Positions 18,474-24,669 of a stretch of 56,386 bases of DNA are shown one piece after another. The first letter of the stretch is position 1, and every line of letters begins with the position of its first letter. The stretch lies in contig NZ_JACEFC010000012.1 of the NCBI RefSeq assembly GCF_014180715.1, forward strand, positions 1 through 56,386, in the 5' to 3' direction. Both the position numbers and the translations under genes were made by a program. The DNA is from Nocardioides stalactiti (lineage in GTDB: Bacteria; Actinomycetota; Actinomycetes; Propionibacteriales; Nocardioidaceae). The notes under the pieces are model-generated. The model was not told the DNA's origin. It did not search any database and saw nothing but the letters and a program-made list of their open reading frames with translations.

Positions 18474-18730
18474 AGCGACAGGCTCGTGCTGGGGAGTGAG
18501 TGGAGGTGCTGCACCGTCCGGTGCTGAGGGCATCAGCCCGGACTCTGGTGACGATAGGTGCTGGCCCGTGCCGGGCCGTCCGTGAGAGATCTGTGAGCCC
18601 CCGGCTCCCGGATTCCCCGGCACGCCGTTTCGGCCTATTCGCTGGCCGGGCGCACATCTAGATCGGGTTCTGTGCAGCGTTCCTGTTTACGTCACCGCTG
18701 CGGTGGGCCGTCGGAACTGGGCGGCACGGA
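18474..18730. other. Non-coding left end of the element
   Basis: I see no convincing gene in these 257 bp. The stretch contains one copy of the 16-bp sequence shared with the integrase end (18582-18597) and leads into the first repeat of the cargo zone. It probably holds integrase and excisionase binding sites. Confidence 0.5.
18582..18597 (+). repeat. Candidate integrase arm-type site, left
   Basis: GTGAGAGATCTGTGAG occurs here and, identically and in the same orientation, at 25864-25879. Each copy lies about 80-110 bp inside an attachment core, the position expected for arm-type binding sites of a tyrosine integrase or an excisionase. Confidence 0.5.
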
Positions 18731-18760
18731 GCGCCCGCAATTGCCGAGAAGCGCGCTATT
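18731..18760. repeat. Cargo-zone repeat R1
   Basis: This is a degenerate member of the cargo repeat family: GCGCCCGCAATTGCCG followed by GCGCGCTATT. The stop codon of the GyrA-like gene (18756-18758) lies inside it. Confidence 0.4.
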
Positions 18761-19079
18761 CGTCGGGCGGGGCGTCATGAACCCTGAGGTACTCCAGATG
18801 TGCACTGACCTCGTCTCGGCGCTCTTCGATCTTGCGGCGATCAAGTCGGCTCGCCTGTCGGAACTGCAGATCAAGGACTGCGGACGTCTGGACCTCGCTG
18901 AGTCCGAAGCGCTCGCGGAGCAGGGTCCTAGCGTCGTCAACGTCCTCTGAAAGAAGCACCGCATCGAGCACCCGGGCGGGCTCTCGCATCGCAATGGCTA
19001 GGCCGTCCATGATGTGAAGCTGCTCGGCGGTTTGCTGGATCTCGACGGCGAGAGGGAGTTCCTCGTTACGGGACGGCAT
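18756..19079 (-). CDS. Stand-alone mini-protein resembling the GyrA coiled-coil region
   Basis: This is a 107-residue cargo gene. Residues about 20-95 resemble the C-terminal end of the GyrA/ParC breakage-reunion domain: LHIMDGLAIAM, SEDVDDARTLLRERFGLSEVQ, SAVLDLQFRQ and RLDRRKIEERRDEV. Compare the gyrase pattern HILEGL, RFGLSEIQAQAILDMRL and LEREKI. The catalytic Tyr region, DNA gate and beta-propeller are absent, so it cannot be an enzyme. It might bind gyrase subunits or act as a decoy or modulator; that is inference. A CATGCT -10-like box 6 nt before the ATG suggests a leaderless mRNA. It is a single-gene unit between repeats R1 and R2, with lower GC than the host. Confidence 0.7.
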   Translation of the reverse strand: MPSRNEELPLAVEIQQTAEQLHIMDGLAIAMREPARVLDAVLLSEDVDDARTLLRERFGLSEVQTSAVLDLQFRQASRLDRRKIEERRDEVSAHLEYLRVHDAPPDE

Positions 19080-19090
19080 CGTCCTAGCAT

Positions 19091-19125
19091 GCCCGCTATT
19101 GCCGCCGTGCGCGCGCGCTCGTGCC
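19091..19125. repeat. Cargo-zone repeat R2
   Basis: GCCCGCTATTGCCGCC followed by GTGCGCGCGCG. It shares its first 14 bases with R3a and separates the GyrA-like gene from the next cargo gene. Confidence 0.6.
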
Positions 19126-19138
19126 GCGACGTTTGTGG

Positions 19139-19495
19139 TCAGGACAGGTCGACATCCTCATCGGCAACGACCGCGCCATTGTGCATGTACTCGACGCGGA
19201 TGCCAGTGATGCCGGTGAGCTCGTACTCCATGCGGACGTCGACGATCTTGCCGTCCCCGCCGCCTCCACCGTTGACGAGGGACAGGTGCCCACCGATGCC
19301 GGTCACGCGGAATCGACCGTGCCCCCTCATGTCATCGGTGAGCCAATCGAACTCGCCGTCTGCCATGCCCTCGGGGAGGTTGGTGGTGACGAACGCGAGC
19401 CACCAGCGATCAGCGGCGAGTCCCACCGGCAACCGGGTGACGACGCTGCCGTCAGGGAAGTGCACCTCGAACTCTTCGAATCGCGATCGCGTCAC
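19139..19495 (-). CDS. Cargo protein of unknown function, 118 residues
   Basis: GTG 19495 is chosen because TATCGT (19502-19507, minus strand) sits exactly 6 nt upstream, the leaderless-promoter spacing; no Shine-Dalgarno is present. The protein looks mostly beta-stranded and acidic (FEEFEVHFPDGSVV, LPEGMADGEFDWLTDDM), with a glycine run (VNGGGGGDGK) and a C-terminal RVEYMHNGAVVADEDVDLS. There is no signal peptide, no membrane segment and no motif I recognise. It is a single gene between repeats R2 and R3. Its place in an element cargo zone makes a role in phage interference or host modulation possible, but nothing in the sequence proves it. Confidence 0.6.
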   Translation of the reverse strand: MTRSRFEEFEVHFPDGSVVTRLPVGLAADRWWLAFVTTNLPEGMADGEFDWLTDDMRGHGRFRVTGIGGHLSLVNGGGGGDGKIVDVRMEYELTGITGIRVEYMHNGAVVADEDVDLS

Positions 19496-19510
19496 CCCGG
19501 CACGATAGAC

Positions 19511-19575
19511 GCCCGCTATTGCCGCACGGCGTGCGCGGTGCCGCACGCTAATGCCGCACGGCGTGCGCGTGACCG
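19511..19575. repeat. Cargo-zone repeat R3 (two tandem units)
   Basis: Two units with a 32-bp period. R3a begins at 19511 and R3b near 19542. Each carries CGCTA(T/A)TGCCGCACGGC and then GTGCGCG. The core CGCACG-G-CGTGCG is an inverted repeat. It separates the second and third cargo genes. Confidence 0.75.
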
Positions 19576-19600
19576 CGCGCACAACCAGACCCACCTCGCC

Positions 19601-19606
19601 TACGCT
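19601..19606 (+). promoter_or_regulatory. -10 box of a leaderless cargo promoter
   Basis: TACGCT (consensus TANNNT) ends 6 nt before ATG 19613. The two preceding cargo genes have -10-like boxes at the same 6-nt distance. Confidence 0.5.
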
Positions 19607-19612
19607 GCGATC

Positions 19613-19921
19613 ATGAAGTTTGGCACTTGGATCATACTCGGTCTCGGAGCGGCCGCCGTGGCCGTTGGCATCGTGCTTGCCTTCAACAACCCGACCATCG
19701 ACAACACGGACGAGGGCACCTACGTTTGCTTCGCGCCCTACGATACCGTTCTACTCGGGCAGCGAGACAACGTGGGCATGCACGACGACGCCGAAGACAT
19801 CGAGGACCGTTGCTTCGCGGCCAGCAGGGACAGATTCGTGCTTTCCAGCGTGATCGCCAGTGGCGGAGCCGCCGCTGGCGCGTCCGGACTTCTGATCGCT
19901 CGTCGTCAACGCACACGCTAA
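19613..19921 (+). CDS. Small membrane protein of the cargo zone
   Basis: This is a 102-residue protein. Residues about 5-25 are a transmembrane helix (TWIILGLGAAAVAVGIVLAF) and about 76-95 form a second weak hydrophobic helix ending in RRQRTR. The loop between holds two cysteines and many Asp/Glu residues. No family is recognised. It is the only cargo gene on the plus strand. Its TAA stop lies inside the first unit of repeat R4 (cgcTAAtg). AT content is visibly higher than in host genes. A small two-helix membrane protein would fit a superinfection-exclusion or membrane effector, but that is a guess. Confidence 0.6.
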   Translation: MKFGTWIILGLGAAAVAVGIVLAFNNPTIDNTDEGTYVCFAPYDTVLLGQRDNVGMHDDAEDIEDRCFAASRDRFVLSSVIASGGAAAGASGLLIARRQRTR

Positions 19922-19980
19922 TGCCGCCCTGCGTGCTCGCGCAGCGGCACGCTAATGCCGCCCTGCGTGCGCGGTGAGGC
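19912..19980. repeat. Cargo-zone repeat R4 (two tandem units)
   Basis: CACGCTAATGCCGCCCTGCG-type units start at 19912 and 19946 with a 34-bp period. They share CGCTAATGCCGC with R3b. R4 closes the cargo zone, next to the 3' end of the leftward operon. Confidence 0.75.
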
Positions 19981-19986
19981 ACGCGA

Positions 19987-20202
19987 TCAGAGGCGGTCGT
20001 CAGGTAGGTCGGGGTTCAGGATCGGGCACCAGTCGTGGGCGGGCTCGCCTGCCTGGGCCTTGTCGCTCGCCCAGATTGGAGGCGGTCCGTAGAGGACGTT
20101 CCAGCACAGGTCTGAGCACATGCAGGGCTCACAGCCTTGCTTGCGCTCGGAGAAGTGCAGCCAGCGGTGGACGAACCGCTCTACCTGCTCATCCTCGGTC
20201 AC
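19987..20202 (-). CDS. Small Cys-rich protein, last gene of the element operon
   Basis: This 71-residue protein starts at ATG 20202 and overlaps the TerS-like gene by ATGA. It contains GCEPCMCSDLCWNV and a later HDWC, a spacing compatible with one structural zinc site. It is otherwise hydrophilic. The family is not recognised. It is the distal gene of the leftward transcript. Confidence 0.6.
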   Translation of the reverse strand: MTEDEQVERFVHRWLHFSERKQGCEPCMCSDLCWNVLYGPPPIWASDKAQAGEPAHDWCPILNPDLPDDRL

Positions 20203-20621
20203 AGCCCCTCCTCCCGCATGAGTGCGTCGAGGTCGGCCAGGACGTGCATCACGCCGACGTCGATCCGCTGGGGTGCGCCGAGCCCGTCAAGGTAGGCCGC
20301 GAATCCCGCCAACTTCACGGCAGCGACCATCGCGCCCTGCTTTCCCTGGTGCACGTCCTTGAGGGCCTGCCGCCACAGCACCTCGGTGCGCTCGCGCCAC
20401 AGGTGTCGCATCTCCTCGCGGTCGATCTCTGGCACCTCGCCGTAGACCGACCGGACGGCGCGCATCGCGTTCTGTCCGCTGGACAGCCCGACGACCTCGG
20501 CACACTGCCGCCAGGTCGCTCCCCCGAGTCGCATGGCCCAGATCTTTTCGGCGCGCGCTCGCGCGTCTGCACGGACCTTCCGCACCGGCTCCGGCGTCGA
20601 GACCGCGATCTCCCCACTCAC
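20199..20621 (-). CDS. Small-terminase-like (TerS-like) DNA-binding protein
   Basis: This 140-residue protein starts at GTG 20621 (GTGA overlap). Residues about 22-60 form a homeodomain-like HTH (AEKIWAMRLGGATWRQCAEVVG, then NAMRAVRSVYGEV). A helical segment of the type ELxRLDxLxxxWxxAxxGDxxAV follows, here MRHLWRERTEVLWRQALKDVHQGKQGAMVAAVKLAGFAAYL, and then GLGAPQRIDV. This arrangement is seen in small terminase-like proteins of actinophages. No large terminase is present in the element. In phage satellites a lone TerS redirects packaging to the satellite genome; that role is inferred here. An ordinary HTH regulator is the alternative. Confidence 0.5.
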   Translation of the reverse strand: MSGEIAVSTPEPVRKVRADARARAEKIWAMRLGGATWRQCAEVVGLSSGQNAMRAVRSVYGEVPEIDREEMRHLWRERTEVLWRQALKDVHQGKQGAMVAAVKLAGFAAYLDGLGAPQRIDVGVMHVLADLDALMREEGL

Positions 20622-21637
20622 GACGGCACCCCGTAGCCCCAGGCCGCTGCCTGCTCGCGTTCGGCTCGGTCCCGCTCGGCTCTCCGCTGCTCGAACGCGG
20701 TCGCCCGCTCCATCTGCTCGCTGGCGATGCGCTCGGCGTACTGAGGGGTGCCCGGACGCATGGGCGCGGCGATGTAACCGAACGGCTCGTCGGTGCCGGG
20801 GTGGTCGGCGGGTGCCACCTCGGCGTAGAGCCGGAACGACGGGTCCGGGCCGTGTCCCATCGGAAGGTCGCGCCCGATGAGGACGTTCCATCCCGCCGCG
20901 CGCTGCTCCTCGTAGAACGTCTTCGAGAGACGTCCACTCAACCCACCTCGGCTGACCCACTGCTCCGAGCACAGGCCGCAGAGTGGCGCAGCTGACCCGT
21001 CGGCCCACTTGTGGCCCTCATTCATCCAGCCGGTCGCGAGCCGGGTCGAGCACCAGGCGCACGGACCGGACTCGCACGGGTGCGGGGTCAGCCCGGCGTC
21101 GGCACGGAGGGCCGGGAGCGACTGGACCACCTTGCGCAACTTGCGCTTGTCGACGTGACCCCAGGCCCGTCGGGGCTCGGTGTGCGGCTGGGCGTCGGGG
21201 AGGTCGCGGTAGTTCGGCACCGCGACCTGGCTGGCGATCAATCCGGCGTCGGAGAACCCGATCTCGAACCCCAACAACTCCGTGACCGCAGCCCGCACAC
21301 GGCTCTGGAGCGTGGTGCCTGACCGGCAGGCGCGGTGGGTCCGCCAGGGCTGGGAGTAGGGCGCGGAGGTCCCGCACGGCCCACCGCAACGCGAGCACGG
21401 CGTGAACGTCTCCACGTCGGCGGCGTCACCCGCCCAGGCGCGGCCCTCCGTCGCCGCCATGACCTCGGCACGCGACATGGGCCGGTAGGGCTTGCCGGTG
21501 CCGGGGTCGATCGGTGGCGTGGCCGGAGCGAGAGTGATCCGCGAGTCCCGGCGCTTGCGCCGGTTGGCCTCGCGGCCCTCACGGATCTCACGTGCCCGGA
21601 TGGTCTCCCCCTTGGGCTTCCGGTTTGGTCGCGGCAC
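20618..21637 (-). CDS. Element protein with two Cys clusters, unknown function
   Basis: GTG 21637 has an excellent AAGGAG seven bases upstream and gives 339 residues. GTG 21745, overlapping the previous stop, is an in-frame alternative adding 36 residues. The N-terminus is very basic (RPNRKPKGETIRAREIREGREANRRKRR). Cys clusters lie at TPCSRCGGPCG and at PCESGPCAWC...LCGLC, suggesting zinc-ribbon folds. The C-terminus is a charged helix (EQRRAERDRAEREQ). It is the largest leftward gene after the ATPase. Nucleic-acid binding is likely from composition; the function is unknown. Confidence 0.6.
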   Translation of the reverse strand: MPRPNRKPKGETIRAREIREGREANRRKRRDSRITLAPATPPIDPGTGKPYRPMSRAEVMAATEGRAWAGDAADVETFTPCSRCGGPCGTSAPYSQPWRTHRACRSGTTLQSRVRAAVTELLGFEIGFSDAGLIASQVAVPNYRDLPDAQPHTEPRRAWGHVDKRKLRKVVQSLPALRADAGLTPHPCESGPCAWCSTRLATGWMNEGHKWADGSAAPLCGLCSEQWVSRGGLSGRLSKTFYEEQRAAGWNVLIGRDLPMGHGPDPSFRLYAEVAPADHPGTDEPFGYIAAPMRPGTPQYAERIASEQMERATAFEQRRAERDRAEREQAAAWGYGVPS

Positions 21638-21744
21638 GGTCGTCTCCTTCTGTGGGTCGGCCCGGCCCTGATGGGTGACGGGCAGGTGTTCGTGAGGGAC
21701 GGGGATCGGTCCAAAGTGCTTCGGGGTATCGGGGCGGAAGTCCA

Positions 21745-22086
21745 CTAGTCCACGTTGCTCTCGTGGCACTGCTCGTGGGCGCGGGCGACGACGGTCACGG
21801 TCTTCATTTCGTAGATGAGGGCCACCTCTTCCTCGGGGGCGACGTGGCCGTGGCAGTAGAGGCACCGCCGCTCGTCGGGGTATCGCTCAGCCAGGCACCC
21901 GCCGCAGATCACTGCCGGGTCGGGTGCGAGCACGAACCACGGCGCGGTCGGGTCCTTGCGGAGCGACTGGCAGCCGATCAGCCGTGGCCGGGACCACCAG
22001 CCCGCGAGGGTCGCCGCCAACCGAGGATTGGGAGGTGCGGGGCTGATCCCGAGCGCGTCAGCGAGCGCCCACGTCACGGAAGTCAC
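21745..22086 (-). CDS. Small zinc-ribbon-like protein of the element operon
   Basis: This 113-residue protein starts at GTG 22086 and overlaps the previous gene by GTGA. Its centre holds ICGGCLAERYPDERRCLYCHGH, two CxxC knuckles typical of a small zinc ribbon, with a later HEQCHES. The N-terminal half is hydrophobic-helical without a membrane span. The family is not recognised. It sits in the translationally coupled chain between the rep ATPase and the terS-like gene. Confidence 0.6.
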   Translation of the reverse strand: MTSVTWALADALGISPAPPNPRLAATLAGWWSRPRLIGCQSLRKDPTAPWFVLAPDPAVICGGCLAERYPDERRCLYCHGHVAPEEEVALIYEMKTVTVVARAHEQCHESNVD

Positions 22087-22241
22087 GATGTGCTCCTCTT
22101 GGCCAGGTATGGACAGGTCGGGTCGTGCATCACGGTGAGCACCAACACGCCGGGCGCTTCCTCGTGGAGCACCTGCTCGGCGTGGCAGTCCTCGCACCCA
22201 CCAGGGATGGGGTCGGCGTCGAGGCGGCGTCGGTTGCTCAC
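22083..22241 (-). CDS. 52-residue Cys-rich protein
   Basis: This tiny gene starts with GTG 22241 and overlaps its neighbours by GTGA on both sides (22238-22241 and 22083-22086). The exact overlaps are the main evidence that it is real. It contains GGCEDCHAE and HDPTCPYL, a C-x2-C ... H-x3-C pattern compatible with zinc. The function is unknown. Confidence 0.55.
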   Translation of the reverse strand: MSNRRRLDADPIPGGCEDCHAEQVLHEEAPGVLVLTVMHDPTCPYLAKRSTS

Positions 22242-23482
22242 TGCTCCCCCGCTCCGGACACCTCGGCGTCCGTTGCTGAGACGTGTCCGGTCTGTCCGGT
22301 CTGTCCAACCAGCTCCGGACACTTCGGACACTTCGGACAGCCACACGGGACGGACACTTGGGTGTCCGGAATGCTCTTCGAGATGTAGGCACCGCGCTCG
22401 TGTGGCTGTCCGACCTGACCGTTGTCCCGCAGGCGGCGCAGGTAGCGCCCTGCGGTGTCGGTCTCGATCTCCAGAGCCGTGGCAACCTCGGATGCCACGA
22501 CCCCGTCGTGTGCGTTCACGTAGGCGAGCACGTTGGTCATGGCCGCGCCGAGCCCGGCTCGTCCTGCCTCCCTGCTCTCCGTGTGCCACGCGGCGATGTG
22601 GTCACGAACTGTTGAGCCCGTGGTGCCGACCACCTTGAGCCGGGCGGTCTTGCCGGGGTCGTTGCTGCTCGCCGTCCTGACCTGCACGACGTCCACCTCG
22701 TAGGCGACGGCGAACTTTGCCTCGGCGTGGTTGCCCTTCTCCGTGCCGACCAGCAGCGTCCCCTCCGGGGACCGGGCCGCGTAGAGGGTCTGCCGGGCCT
22801 TCTGTCGCAGCGCGCCGGTCGCGCCGTACTTGTCGCGGACGTTGCCGGTGTCCATCCGGTTCGTGTGCGCCACCAGCAGCACGCACACGTCGAATCGTTC
22901 GGCGGTGGCGGACCACGGCTTGAGTGCTCGCCGTGCGTCCTGCGGGGAGCGGACGTTGAGGTTGTCGGGCACCGTGTCGAGCCAGGCGTCCACTACGACC
23001 AGGCCCACTCTCCGCCCCTCCTCGCGCAGGGTCTCAACGGCGGCCTCGACCTCGGGGCTGTTGGAGTTGATCGTGATCGTCGCCGCCGTGGACTTGTCCT
23101 CGGAGAGGACGTGCACGCGGTCTCGGTCAGCACCGGCAAGGGTGAGGCGGTCGTTCAGTTCCCCGGCTCCGTCCTCGGTGGCGATCACCAGCACGTCGAC
23201 CGGTTCGCCCCCGGCGTAACCGATGGTCGGGGAGGCCCGCCCGGTGGTGAGGTGCGACACGACCCACACCCACCACAGGCTCTTGCCGATGCCCTCGTCG
23301 CCCACAAGGACTGCGACAGCGGAGGCCGGGAGGTTGCCAACGGCGAGCCACTTGGTCGGCGTCGTCGTCATCTCCGAGAGACGGCGGAACTTCACCACCG
23401 ACCGGGTCTCGGATTCGATCGCGGTCTCGTCGGTCGAGGTGACGTCCTCGACCAGTTCGTCGTCGCCCATCTTGAGTGTCAC
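22238..23482 (-). CDS. RepA-like AAA ATPase/helicase loader of the element
   Basis: This 414-residue protein starts at GTG 23482 in a GTGA overlap; ATG 23470 is a weaker option. Walker A is GDEGIGKS (61-68) and Walker B is LVVVD (161-165), followed by a LLVAHTNR sensor-like strand. This is the AAA_25/RepA hexameric helicase type of plasmids and phages. After about residue 300 a winged-helix-like segment (GVVASEVATALEIETDTAGRYLRRLRDNGQVG) could bind DNA. The tail encodes CPK-CPK-CPE and GQT-GQT repeats. These are the protein shadow of phased DNA repeats that look like an origin. It probably drives autonomous replication of the excised element. Confidence 0.8.
   Translation of the reverse strand: MTLKMGDDELVEDVTSTDETAIESETRSVVKFRRLSEMTTTPTKWLAVGNLPASAVAVLVGDEGIGKSLWWVWVVSHLTTGRASPTIGYAGGEPVDVLVIATEDGAGELNDRLTLAGADRDRVHVLSEDKSTAATITINSNSPEVEAAVETLREEGRRVGLVVVDAWLDTVPDNLNVRSPQDARRALKPWSATAERFDVCVLLVAHTNRMDTGNVRDKYGATGALRQKARQTLYAARSPEGTLLVGTEKGNHAEAKFAVAYEVDVVQVRTASSNDPGKTARLKVVGTTGSTVRDHIAAWHTESREAGRAGLGAAMTNVLAYVNAHDGVVASEVATALEIETDTAGRYLRRLRDNGQVGQPHERGAYISKSIPDTQVSVPCGCPKCPKCPELVGQTGQTGHVSATDAEVSGAGEQ
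22255..22412. other. Candidate replication origin: phased iteron-like repeats
   Basis: The hexamer CGGACA or its complement occurs about ten times, counting one TGTCCA variant. TGTCC(G/A) lies at 22284, 22293 and 22302 (9-bp steps) and CGGACA at 22316, 22325 and 22334 (9-bp steps in the opposite orientation). Further copies lie at 22255, 22351, 22363 and 22407. Two blocks of three 9-bp repeats thus face each other across 8 bp. The array lies within the 3' end of the ATPase gene, a usual place for an iteron origin in satellites and plasmids. Confidence 0.6.
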
Positions 23483-23739
23483 GACCCGGACCGCCCGCCG
23501 ATGATCGCGATCTCTGCCGCCGCTCGACAGGCCCTCGCCCGCTCCGACAGTCGGAGGTCCTGCGCTGCGATCTCTTCGACCGACGACAGCCCCGTGAAGT
23601 CTTCCGGTCGCGACTGCGCCGCCTCCAACTGGTCGGCCCGCCGCCGCCAGTAGACCGCCGTGCCCTCGTTGATGGCGTCCTGAATGATCCGCACCACAAA
23701 CCGGTCCACCTGGTCGAGGAGGCTCGCCACGGCGCTCAC
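23479..23739 (-). CDS. Element protein of unknown function, 86 residues
   Basis: It starts at ATG 23739 (ATGA overlap with the excisionase-like gene) and ends in a GTGA overlap with the ATPase. It is helical and charged (LLDQVDRFVVRIIQDAINEG, YWRRRADQLEAAQ, LRLSERARACRAAAEIAI). There is no motif or membrane span. Its position between xis-like and rep genes fits an accessory replication or regulatory protein. The family is not recognised. Confidence 0.6.
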   Translation of the reverse strand: MSAVASLLDQVDRFVVRIIQDAINEGTAVYWRRRADQLEAAQSRPEDFTGLSSVEEIAAQDLRLSERARACRAAAEIAIIGGRSGS

Positions 23740-23981
23740 TGGTCGCCCTCGTCACCGAGGAGCCGCAGGAGTGCAGGAACCGGAACCAGGATCTTGCGAC
23801 CGATCCGGATCGTTGGAATCTCGCCCGCCGATGCAGCGGCGTAGGTCGCTGAGCGACCAAGCCCGAGGGCACGCCCGGTGTCCGGCCAAAGCACTCGGGT
23901 GGGCGGACCGTTGCGGAAGTCGGCCCACGAGGGGCGGACGGCGCGGGACTTGGTGACGGTGGGCTTGGTCGCGCTCATCAT
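23736..23981 (-). CDS. Excisionase-type helix-turn-helix protein
   Basis: This 81-residue protein starts at ATG 23981 with GGAGG upstream (a second ATG at 23978 is equivalent). The C-terminal half is a MerR/AlpA-like HTH: GRALGLGRSATYAAASAGEIPTIRIGRKILVPVPALLRLLG, with the wing IGRKxLVP typical of HTH_17 excisionases. It leads the leftward operon, head-to-head with the HTH gene at 24116. It probably directs excision with the integrase and may also regulate the operon, as AlpA does in Gram-negative satellites. Confidence 0.75.
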   Translation of the reverse strand: MMSATKPTVTKSRAVRPSWADFRNGPPTRVLWPDTGRALGLGRSATYAAASAGEIPTIRIGRKILVPVPALLRLLGDEGDQ

Positions 23982-24115
23982 TCGACGCCCTTCCTCCGGT
24001 TCGTCCCGGCTGGAGATGTTCTGTCCCATGCAGTGTCGCGTTCGTGGTGTGGCGTGCGCTAGGTTGGCAACGCGCCATATGAGAACGGTCGCACACACAG
24101 GAGATTGGAGAGGCG

Positions 24116-24601
24116 ATGCCACCAAGGTTCAGGGGTTCACTCAACGAGCCCGACGACCACCCGGGTCTCGGATGGCTCGGCGTGACCGACTTGCCTGGAT
24201 GGGAGGGGTTTCGCATCTCGGTCCGGGCAGCCGTAGTCGACGGGCAACCCCGAATGATCGGACTCCGCCTCGACCCCGTCGACGGACCCACACAGACCCC
24301 GATCACCAGCGCGAGACTCCGGGGGTTCCCGGCGACAGAGTTGGCGACCCTCGCGCTCGCCCGAGGACACCTGGACACACGGCCCGGAGTGCAGCAAGCG
24401 ATCGCAGCAGCGGCACGCCGAACCCCATCCACAATCGACAGCCGCGCGGTGACCAGCGTCGAGCAAGTCGCCGAGATCTACCGACTCGCCCGCGAGGCCG
24501 GGCGACCGCCACGGGCTGAAGTCTGCGACCGCCTCAACATCAGCACACGCACCGCCGACCGCTACATCAAGCGGGGCCGCGAGCGCGGCCTGCTCGATTA
24601 G
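24116..24601 (+). CDS. Helix-turn-helix protein, probable element regulator
   Basis: This 161-residue protein starts at ATG 24116 behind AGGAGATTGGAGAGG. The N-terminal part (about 1-90) is an unrecognised beta-rich domain. The C-terminus is an HTH: VEQVAEIYRLAREAGRPPRAEVCDRLNISTRTADRYIKRGRERGLL. Related actinobacterial proteins near integrases combine such a variable N-domain with this HTH. It is divergent from the excisionase/rep operon (134-bp gap) and is followed by the integrase, 68 bp downstream in the same direction. It may control the switch between integration and replication. Confidence 0.65.
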   Translation: MPPRFRGSLNEPDDHPGLGWLGVTDLPGWEGFRISVRAAVVDGQPRMIGLRLDPVDGPTQTPITSARLRGFPATELATLALARGHLDTRPGVQQAIAAAARRTPSTIDSRAVTSVEQVAEIYRLAREAGRPPRAEVCDRLNISTRTADRYIKRGRERGLLD

Positions 24602-24669
24602 GAATCGACCCCACCGCCACCCGGGCGGCTGGACACACAACCGCAACATCACGCGAGAGGAGACAGAAG

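Noticed and set aside
18756..19495. Toxin-antitoxin pair
   Set aside because: The two genes are separated by a repeat and have separate promoter-like boxes; neither resembles a known toxin or antitoxin.
19511..19980. Integron attC sites
   Set aside because: The repeats lack RYYYAAC/GTTRRRY core sites and there is no integron integrase; only the cassette-like layout is similar.
18731..19980. CRISPR array
   Set aside because: Repeats are degenerate, spacers are whole genes or missing, and no cas gene is nearby.
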